From assembly GCF_013408825.1 (NCBI RefSeq), contig NZ_JACCBZ010000002.1, positions 310,001 through 374,000 on the forward strand: a stretch of DNA of 64,000 bases, in the 5' to 3' direction. Below the pieces are notes generated by a model. That model ran no database searches. It saw only the letters and a program-made list of their open reading frames with translations, and had not been told where the DNA came from. This DNA is from Mucilaginibacter tundrae (lineage in GTDB: Bacteria; Bacteroidota; Bacteroidia; Sphingobacteriales; Sphingobacteriaceae). Made by a program: the position numbers and the translations under genes. This document shows, piece by piece, positions 54,455 through 61,797 of this stretch. Position 1 is the stretch's first letter. Every line of letters begins with the position of its first letter.

Positions 54455-55951
54455 ATGCAGGCATACTTATTAGGTATTGATATTGGCACCGGCAGCACTA
54501 AGGCAGTGGCTGTTGACCTGGAGGGAAGATCAGTTGGCAGTTCACAACATTATTACCCGGTGCATAGTCCGCAGCCTGGTTATAGCGAGCAAGATCCAGA
54601 AATTATTTTTAAAGCCTTTGTTAATTGTATTACCGATGTAGTGAAAGCAATCAGCAATTCGCCCATAGCCATAAGTTTAAGCAGCGCCATGCACAGTGTT
54701 ATCCCGGTTAATAAAAATGGTGTTGCGCTGGCACCAATGATCACCTGGGCAGATTCCAGAAGTGAGGACATAGCGGATCGTATAAAAAATTCAGAACAAG
54801 GCGCTGATATTTATAAAACATCCGGCACGCCAATACATGCTATGACTCCGCTTTGCAAGATCATCTGGATAAAAGAAAACCAACCAGAATTATTTGCAGC
54901 TACTTATAAATTTATCTCGATAAAAGAGTTTATATGGCACAAATTGTTCAACGCTTTTGAGGTTGATTACGCTATTGCCTCTGCAACGGGATTGTTTGAT
55001 ATTATAAAACTTGACTGGAACCCTATTGCATGTAATTTGGCGGGGATAATAAGAGATCAACTTTCGGCACCCGTAAATACAACTTATAAAAGAACAACTG
55101 TAGATACTTTGATAGCTGAATTGTTAACCATTGAGTCCAACACCCAATTTATTATTGGCGCCAGTGATGGTTGCTGCGCCAACCTGGGTAGTTATGTTAC
55201 AGAACCCGACGTAGCATCACTAACAATTGGTACAAGTGGCGCGGTGCGCATCACCAGCAAACAGCCTGTTTACGACTATCAAAGCATGATATTTAACTAT
55301 CTGTTGAATGAGAACACATTTATTTGTGGTGGGGCAATTAACAATGGGGGTATCGTAATGGATTGGTTGCTGAAAACTTTTTCGGGGAAAAGTTCATTAG
55401 CGCAAACTGATTATGAATTGCTGTTTGAGGATATGGCAAATATACCTGCGGGTAGTGAAGGGTTAATATTCTTACCTTATTTATATGGCGAACGAGCACC
55501 AATTTGGGACACAAAAAGTTGTGGTATATTCTTCAACATTAAACCTCAACATACACAAACTCATTTTTTACGCGCTGGTTTAGAGGGCATTTGCTTTGCC
55601 CTGCATAATGTGATAGAATCAGTTGAAAAATCATCGTCAGCTATTGAACGAATTCACATTAGTGGCGGATTTATCAATTCAGCTATTTGGGTACAAATTC
55701 TGGCTGATATCACCCAAAAACAATTGATCGCCATTCAACAAGAGGACGCATCGGCATTAGGCGCTATATTCTTAGCTGACAAAGCACTGGCATTAAACAA
55801 GCTTGGTGATCGGCCAAACAGTAACCACGATATAAGTGCATTACCCAATAAAAACAATAAGCAAGTATATGCAAACAACTTTCAGGTATTTAAAAAATTG
55901 TATACAGATTTAAAGGAAACGATACATTGGATGCATGAGAATATAGAATAA
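54455..55951 (+). CDS. FGGY family carbohydrate kinase, probable gluconokinase
   Basis: A 498-residue sugar kinase with the N-terminal phosphate-binding motif GIDIGTGSTK (7-16), the TPIHAMTPLCKIIW segment seen in gluconokinases, and the GASDGCCANLG catalytic-Asp region (about 228-238), then GAINNGG and the FGGY C-terminal domain. It would phosphorylate gluconate to 6-phosphogluconate. A TTG at 54452 could also start; ATG 54455 is preferred. No gluconate transporter is adjacent, so the substrate is inference. Confidence 0.85.
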   Translation: MQAYLLGIDIGTGSTKAVAVDLEGRSVGSSQHYYPVHSPQPGYSEQDPEIIFKAFVNCITDVVKAISNSPIAISLSSAMHSVIPVNKNGVALAPMITWADSRSEDIADRIKNSEQGADIYKTSGTPIHAMTPLCKIIWIKENQPELFAATYKFISIKEFIWHKLFNAFEVDYAIASATGLFDIIKLDWNPIACNLAGIIRDQLSAPVNTTYKRTTVDTLIAELLTIESNTQFIIGASDGCCANLGSYVTEPDVASLTIGTSGAVRITSKQPVYDYQSMIFNYLLNENTFICGGAINNGGIVMDWLLKTFSGKSSLAQTDYELLFEDMANIPAGSEGLIFLPYLYGERAPIWDTKSCGIFFNIKPQHTQTHFLRAGLEGICFALHNVIESVEKSSSAIERIHISGGFINSAIWVQILADITQKQLIAIQQEDASALGAIFLADKALALNKLGDRPNSNHDISALPNKNNKQVYANNFQVFKKLYTDLKETIHWMHENIE

Positions 55952-55959
55952 CCCCGCGG

Positions 55960-57405
55960 TTATAATTTTGATAATACTCCTAAGCCCGAACAGGCGTCCC
56001 AACCCGTTCCGGCGGTATATCCCGTACCAGCAGAAGTAGTTTTATTATTTCCGCTGGTTATATCACGACATAGATTGGGAGTGCCATAAATTTGCGAATG
56101 AATAAACCCTGATGGCTTTCCATTTTGCTGATTGAGTAGCGCTATTAACCCTGCCATTAGCGGTGCGACTGCACTTGTACCTCCTATAACTAATTGTTGT
56201 CCATCAACTAACACTTTGTAGCCTGTATCCGGATCAGCATCCGCAGCTACATCGGGCACACCGCGACCTTTAAATTGAGTATCAATTTCTAAAGGCACGT
56301 TGGCACTGGCCTGATAATCTGGCAATGGAAAATAACTACTTACTCCTCCACCCGAGGCTGAAGTGTTTGAATCATGCCAAACTACTTCTGAAGTAATAAC
56401 ATTATTGGTAACCGTTAGGCTGGTACCTCCACATGCTAACGCATAGGGGCTTGATGCAGGGAAATCTACATGTACTTTGCCATCAGTTTCACCATCGCTT
56501 GAACCGCTATCGCCGGCGGCAATACAAATACTAACACCCAATGATGCGGCTGTTTTAAAAGCTTCATTAAAGTTATCCATTGCTTGTTGTGTCCAATTAA
56601 CTTCTGCCGATCCCCAACTGATGGAAATAACGGATGGCTTATTAGTGGTATCGTGAATGGCTGTTGTTATGGCATCCAAAAAACCTTGATCGGTGTTAGG
56701 GGTAAAGTATACCACAATATTTGCTCCTGATGCAACCGCACCAGCAACTTCAATATCCAGCATTACTTCGCCATCGGCACCATCAGCTGTGGTTGGGCTG
56801 TTTTTTCCGCCATCAACAGCTATCGCTTTAACTTTTGGCGCAGTAATATTTAAGTTTTTAAAATAGTTAGCAATATCGGCAGTTCTAAATCCGCCACCAA
56901 GTTCAATTATTGCTATACATTCTCCGCTACCATTAACATTTTGAGGGAAACCATAAATTTTGGATAATTGATCGGGCGTAAATGCCTGTGGCGCCTGGGC
57001 ATGCGAAATAGATTTACCGTTTTTTTTAGCTACCTGAAACATGGGGCGCGCTATGGGTTTATTTTGCAATCCGAATATGCCAACGATAATATCTTTTAGT
57101 TCATCCGGGATTTGCACATCAGGACTAAATGTGCGGTAGTTATTTTGATTTTGGAATTTTATATTAAACGCTGTTTCAAAATCACTAAGCTTACCTGTAA
57201 GCATTATACTTCGGCGTGCCAGATTAATTTCAGCGGTACTTAACAGGTTTTGATGGGCGAAGGATTCAACCTTTTCCGCATCTTCCTGTGCCGAGGAATA
57301 ATCATTCAGATATTGCTCGCGTGTAAGTAATTCGCCGGTTGTTGGTAGATCTTTTTTTCTGCGCAGGCGTATCGTTACTGTGATATTTTCATCCTGTAAA
57401 TCCAT
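55960..57405 (-). CDS. S53 sedolisin (kumamolisin-like) serine-carboxyl peptidase
   Basis: A 481-residue protein with an activation prodomain (about 1-120) and the S53 catalytic domain: E213 and D217 (DGEVMLDIE), D299 (AAGDSGSSDG) and S411 (GGTSAVAP). It ends with the GWDACSGLG calcium region. The catalytic set is complete. It has no signal peptide, unlike most sedolisins, so how it is exported or whether it acts inside is open. It is convergent with the gluconokinase gene. Confidence 0.92.
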   Translation of the reverse strand: MDLQDENITVTIRLRRKKDLPTTGELLTREQYLNDYSSAQEDAEKVESFAHQNLLSTAEINLARRSIMLTGKLSDFETAFNIKFQNQNNYRTFSPDVQIPDELKDIIVGIFGLQNKPIARPMFQVAKKNGKSISHAQAPQAFTPDQLSKIYGFPQNVNGSGECIAIIELGGGFRTADIANYFKNLNITAPKVKAIAVDGGKNSPTTADGADGEVMLDIEVAGAVASGANIVVYFTPNTDQGFLDAITTAIHDTTNKPSVISISWGSAEVNWTQQAMDNFNEAFKTAASLGVSICIAAGDSGSSDGETDGKVHVDFPASSPYALACGGTSLTVTNNVITSEVVWHDSNTSASGGGVSSYFPLPDYQASANVPLEIDTQFKGRGVPDVAADADPDTGYKVLVDGQQLVIGGTSAVAPLMAGLIALLNQQNGKPSGFIHSQIYGTPNLCRDITSGNNKTTSAGTGYTAGTGWDACSGLGVLSKL

Positions 57406-57469
57406 ATAAATACAATACAGTTAAACAAGAAAAGTTTGAATATTTTTTAAATATCTTAGAAAGATATAC

Positions 57470-58702
57470 CTACAAGGACAAATTGCTTACACTTTCATTT
57501 ATAGTGTTGTGTATTATAGCAATCATATTATTTACAGCTTTATCCAATTTAAAATGCTTTTTGAACGAGTCCTTGGCTCTTTCACCCATTTCTAATTTTT
57601 CGTCGGCAGTTAAACTCAACCATTGCTTTAACATATTTTCCGTGCCAATTAAATTGTCATCTTCAATTATCCCCGCCCCTTCATTACTTATTTCACGCCA
57701 TATATTTACCTGGTTAGATATTAAAACGGGTTTCCCACAAGCCAGTGCCTCAACTACTGCTATCCCAAAATTTTCCTGATGACTAGGTAACACAAACGAT
57801 TCGCAACCATACAGTGCTCCCCATTTGCTATCGCCTCTTAACATACCGGGGAAGTAAATATTATTTTTTATCTCAGGATGCCTGGCAATAGCTGCTAATA
57901 TTTTTTTAGCGAAAAAGGAATCTAAACCTGGCCCGGCTATCACCAGTTTAGGCAGTTGCTGTTGTTTAACCTTTGCCAGCAATTGCAGCTTTATATAAGA
58001 CTTAACTAACAAATCGACACCTTTTTTTAAATCAATACGCCCTAAAAACAAAATATAAGGGTTACCTTTTAAACCCGGACACGATCGGTTGAAGGCATCG
58101 CACATATTTTCGTTAAATACAGGCGGGGTATTAATACCATAACCCACATTGTATTCCTTTTTAGGATAGTATGATTTAAATGTTTCACGGGCTAACTGCA
58201 ATTCCGTTTCAGAAGTAAATAGTAAACCATCGGCACAGTTTATAATCCTTTTTTCAATTAATGCCCAATATAATGTATTCCTTATAGCCTTAAAGCGCCG
58301 CTCTTTAGCCCGTTGAAAATAAGGATCAAGCATTCCATGAGGCATAACAAAAACACTTGGGAATTTTATTATAGAACCCTTTTTTTGAAGCCTATGTATT
58401 ACTTTCCATGCAGCATAGCTGTGGAACCCCCATAAGCCATTAATAATAACGGCATCAAAACGCTCAATATTTTCGGTTAACCAAGGTATTAATTCTTTCG
58501 TAAAGTTTAAAAAGCCATACTTTGAGCCGAGTGAATGACAAACTGTAATGTCGGATTGTAAGTAATCGATCCCCCGGGGATCTAAAGAAACAACCTCATT
58601 AAAAATCGACTGCTGTTCGGATATTAGGATAAAAGATTTTACAGCTTCAGCAACCCCACCAGTAACGGGGTTAAGAGAGGAAGTAATATGTAGAATTTTC
58701 AC
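57470..58702 (-). CDS. Glycosyltransferase family 4 protein
   Basis: A 410-residue GT4 (GT-B fold) enzyme: the N-terminal ITSSLNPVTGGVAEAVKSF, the mid YILFLGRIDLKKGVDLL, and the EX7E nucleotide-sugar motif HQENFGIAVVEALACGKPVL. It has no membrane segments. It transfers a sugar to a glycan or lipid. No other polysaccharide genes are adjacent, and the specificity is unknown. Confidence 0.92.
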   Translation of the reverse strand: MKILHITSSLNPVTGGVAEAVKSFILISEQQSIFNEVVSLDPRGIDYLQSDITVCHSLGSKYGFLNFTKELIPWLTENIERFDAVIINGLWGFHSYAAWKVIHRLQKKGSIIKFPSVFVMPHGMLDPYFQRAKERRFKAIRNTLYWALIEKRIINCADGLLFTSETELQLARETFKSYYPKKEYNVGYGINTPPVFNENMCDAFNRSCPGLKGNPYILFLGRIDLKKGVDLLVKSYIKLQLLAKVKQQQLPKLVIAGPGLDSFFAKKILAAIARHPEIKNNIYFPGMLRGDSKWGALYGCESFVLPSHQENFGIAVVEALACGKPVLISNQVNIWREISNEGAGIIEDDNLIGTENMLKQWLSLTADEKLEMGERAKDSFKKHFKLDKAVNNMIAIIHNTINESVSNLSL

Positions 58703-58897
58703 TTTTTAATAGGGGTATATTTACAAAAGTATTTAATTATTAGTAATTTAATATAAATTATATGTTATTAAATAATATAAATGAGTAAGATATAGGTATT
58801 ATTGAATAGTATTACTAATACTATATACTATTATTGAATTATTGAACACTTAGATACAAAAAAAGGCACCTAAACTCAACCTGGGAGGTTAAAAGAA

Positions 58898-59551
58898 TTA
58901 TAGTTTGATCAGGTTCCTTTTTAATGCAGAAATCACAAGGCCTGTTCTTGATTTTGTTTCAAACTTCTCAAAAAGTGCCTCCCTGTAATTATTAATGGTG
59001 AACGGGCTTAAATTCATTATATCTGCTATCTCTTTGTATGTAAGATCAGAGCAACACAGTTCCAAAAACTTCAATTCATTTGCACTAACCTGTATCTTAG
59101 ATTGTTTTACAGGTAGGTTATTTTGAATATTATTCAGCAATTTACCAGAAACAAGATCATTAATAAAGAATGTTTGTTTCTCAATAGTTTTAATAGCGTT
59201 AATTAGATCTGCTGCTTTCGCCTGTTTAAGCATATACCCCCCTGCGCCGCTTTTTAACATGTTAATAATGGGCGTATCTTCTTCAAACATGCTTAGGGCT
59301 AACACTTTAATTTGCGGGTAGTTTTGCTTTATCCATCGGGTACTTTCGTACCCATCCATTACCGGCATGGTAATATCCATAAGTATAACGTCGGGTAATG
59401 CCTGCATAGGCAGTTTCCGTGTCATTTCCGCGCCATCACCCGCATCAAAAACCACCTCAATCTCGTTTGACTCGGTAAGTAGATAAGCTAAACCCTGCCT
59501 AAATAAAGTATGATCATCAACTATTGCTATTGCTATTTTTTGTGTTTGCAT
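58898..59551 (-). CDS. NarL/LuxR-family response regulator
   Basis: A 217-residue regulator: receiver with D12, D13 and phospho-acceptor D59 (VILMDITMPVMDG), Ser/Thr switch and Lys108-like site, then a LuxR helix-turn-helix (LTYKEIADIMNLSPFTINNYREALFEKF). It lies 2 nt downstream of the histidine kinase and is its evident partner. It is the last gene of the lipoprotein - membrane protein - kinase operon. Confidence 0.93.
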   Translation of the reverse strand: MQTQKIAIAIVDDHTLFRQGLAYLLTESNEIEVVFDAGDGAEMTRKLPMQALPDVILMDITMPVMDGYESTRWIKQNYPQIKVLALSMFEEDTPIINMLKSGAGGYMLKQAKAADLINAIKTIEKQTFFINDLVSGKLLNNIQNNLPVKQSKIQVSANELKFLELCCSDLTYKEIADIMNLSPFTINNYREALFEKFETKSRTGLVISALKRNLIKL

Positions 59552-59553
59552 TA

Positions 59554-60342
59554 TTAGTTACAAGGTACTGTAATTGTAATAACAGATCCGTTACCGGGTA
59601 TTGAGGTGATAGTGGCTGTCCCATTTATCATTGCCGCGCGCCTTTTTATATTGTAAAGGCCCATTCCCATCTTAAGGTTTAACTTCTCATCAGCATTAAA
59701 TCCAATCCCATTATCACTAATAGTTAGTTTAAAGGAGCTGTTATCCTGCTCTAAAATAATAACTATTTTTGATGCTTTAGCATGTTGTATTATATTATTT
59801 ATACACTCCTGAAATAAGCGAAAAACCATAGTTTCTTTAGCGCTATCAGCAATTGATTCAAAATTATTTTTTTCGAAGCTTATTTGGTATCGATCAGATC
59901 TTTTTAACCATTCCAGTTCAAACTCAATAGCTGCGGCAAGCCCTTTGCTAATCAATTCTTCGCCATGTAATAAACGGGATAGTGCTTTTAGTTCATTTAT
60001 GGAACGCCTGGTAAGATCGTCCGTAAGGGTTATTTTACTAGCTATTTTACTATTTTCTTCTAAATCAATAGTACTTAATGTAATTGTTATCAGGCTTAAT
60101 AACTGGCCAATATTATCGTGAAGATCATTAGCAACAGTTTTTAGGGTTTGTTCCTGAACCTCCATTTGAGTTTTCAGCAATTCATTTTCAAATGTCGTTT
60201 TCAGCAAAACTTTTTCTTCCAGGTGTTTTTTTTTCCTTCGATTGTAAGAAAGCACATACAAGATCAAAAAACATGGGGCTATTAAAAAGATGATAGAAGT
60301 TAGGCCTATCAGGAATATGATTTCCTCTGAAGATATCTGCAT
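59554..60342 (-). CDS. Sensor histidine kinase, HisKA_3 type
   Basis: A 262-residue kinase with one N-terminal membrane segment (about 8-31), a coiled linker, the HisKA_3 phospho-acceptor H75 in NDLHDNIGQLL, and an ATPase domain (CINNIIQHAKAS, SDNGIGF, GMGLYNI). It has no periplasmic sensing domain of its own, so sensing is likely through the co-operonic membrane protein or lipoprotein. ATG 60342 overlaps the upstream gene by 34 nt. The frame opens at 60390, but this start is preferred for its N-terminus. Confidence 0.9.
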   Translation of the reverse strand: MQISSEEIIFLIGLTSIIFLIAPCFLILYVLSYNRRKKKHLEEKVLLKTTFENELLKTQMEVQEQTLKTVANDLHDNIGQLLSLITITLSTIDLEENSKIASKITLTDDLTRRSINELKALSRLLHGEELISKGLAAAIEFELEWLKRSDRYQISFEKNNFESIADSAKETMVFRLFQECINNIIQHAKASKIVIILEQDNSSFKLTISDNGIGFNADEKLNLKMGMGLYNIKRRAAMINGTATITSIPGNGSVITITVPCN

Positions 60343-60965
60343 ATAAAAGCGTAAGACCAAAAGGAGTACAGAATTACATCTAATATACAAAAAATGATAT
60401 ACCTAACAGAGAATTCGTAACTAATTGAAGGATATTTAATGAGGTAATCAAAAAACAAATTGCATGCTGTGCTCCCGAAATAAAAGAATAGTGTGCCGCT
60501 TACCCACCAAAAAGGGGCATAGAACAGCAATCTTTCGAAATGCTCATCTTTTAATTTTAAGTAATAATAATAAAGACTGGCTAATACAAATACAACCGAC
60601 ATAACAGAAGCTGTTATAGATACGAAGCCGCTAAAGTGATTAAGGATAAGTTCAGCAAAATACATGATGAGGAAAACGCTGAGCCAAATTATTAACCATT
60701 TGATTTTAGGATGGTATGCTTTGTATAGGCTGTAAAAAAAGTAACTGGTAACAAAACACTCCGGCAAAACAGATAAGTTATAAAGCGGGATGTTTGATAC
60801 GTGCAATGATGTACGGATATATATACCAGCCAGTTCAACCATACAGGTTAATAACAAATACCATATCAGCAGCCTCCAGGCCGGATCTTTATCTTTAAAT
60901 AAAAATATTAATCCGGCCAGAAAGCATGCAACTTCTGATACTGTATTAAATGTTATATATATCAT
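60309..60965 (-). CDS. Polytopic membrane protein of the sensory operon
   Basis: A 218-residue protein with about seven membrane segments and short loops, no recognisable domain. It overlaps the lipoprotein gene upstream by 4 nt (ATGA) and the kinase gene downstream by 34 nt, so the three are translationally coupled. It may be the membrane sensor for the kinase; this is inference from the gene order. Confidence 0.75.
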   Translation of the reverse strand: MIYITFNTVSEVACFLAGLIFLFKDKDPAWRLLIWYLLLTCMVELAGIYIRTSLHVSNIPLYNLSVLPECFVTSYFFYSLYKAYHPKIKWLIIWLSVFLIMYFAELILNHFSGFVSITASVMSVVFVLASLYYYYLKLKDEHFERLLFYAPFWWVSGTLFFYFGSTACNLFFDYLIKYPSISYEFSVRYIIFCILDVILYSFWSYAFICRYLQRKSYS

Positions 60966-61555
60966 TGAGTAACTAAAGTAGCTCCAATTGTGGCGCAGTT
61001 ACTTGGTGGCGGGCACATTTCTCCTCGATTTTCAGGATTTATACCTACACCGAGTATAAATCCTTTTGAACCGGATTTTGAGTTGGATGATGGATCAATA
61101 CTATTGCCATAATAATCACGGTGAAATTGAAGACTATCTTTTGTAGATACCATTACCAGCGTGTTATGCCCCCAATATTTATGATCAGGTATATGGCCGT
61201 ATTTATCGTTTGGATTATAAACAGAGTCATAGGTTGCCAAATAAAAACGTACACCATCACCACCTTCGGCTTTTATTTTATCTACCATCGCCTGCAACCT
61301 GGCTATACCAAACCATATAGTACGGCTATTAGGTAGTTTTTTCACTTTGTTTAATTGGGCTTCAGTATAAATAGAATCAACAAAGCCTGCATGTTTTGCA
61401 TAATTGCTTACATATTGTTTTGCCACAGCTACACTCACCGTGTCAGAATCTAGTGAAGTGACTTTAGTAGTTAAGTCGGCGTGTTGGTTTTGCTGGCAAG
61501 AGCTAAAGCTAAATACAGCTAAACCCAGGTAAATTAATGTACTTTTAATTGTCAT
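60962..61555 (-). CDS. Lipoprotein at the head of the sensory operon
   Basis: A 197-residue lipoprotein with lipobox Cys20 (FSFSSCQQN). The mature part has a strand-helix pattern (TIWFGIARLQAMVDKI; GVRFYLATYD) and a cysteine pair near its end (MCPPPSNC). I do not recognise a family. It overlaps the membrane-protein gene by 4 nt. Its position suggests an outer-face signal receptor or modulator of the kinase. Confidence 0.72.
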   Translation of the reverse strand: MTIKSTLIYLGLAVFSFSSCQQNQHADLTTKVTSLDSDTVSVAVAKQYVSNYAKHAGFVDSIYTEAQLNKVKKLPNSRTIWFGIARLQAMVDKIKAEGGDGVRFYLATYDSVYNPNDKYGHIPDHKYWGHNTLVMVSTKDSLQFHRDYYGNSIDPSSNSKSGSKGFILGVGINPENRGEMCPPPSNCATIGATLVTQ

Positions 61556-61740
61556 GATAGTTATGAATTAAGGTTTACCGAAAATGATTATTTATATGTG
61601 GATAAACAATGGGTTTAAAACTTTTTTTATCCTTAAAAACAACCTGATAAAAAGGCAATTCTACCCTTTTTGAGGACGTGCTACATTCCTAAATTTACAT
61701 AACAATCCATAAGGGATAACCTAAACCTTTTCAAACAAAC

Positions 61741-61770
61741 AGAGCGTACCGGTTTATGCCGGTGCGCTCG
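61741..61770 (-). terminator. Hairpin after the GH2 gene
   Basis: GAGCGTACCGG pairs with CCGGTGCGCTC (around 61742-61769) with one mismatch, about 28 bp past the GH2 stop. The minus-strand flank is only partly T-rich. Confidence 0.55.
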
Positions 61771-61797
61771 TTTGCTTTATAGGTTATCACACAATCA

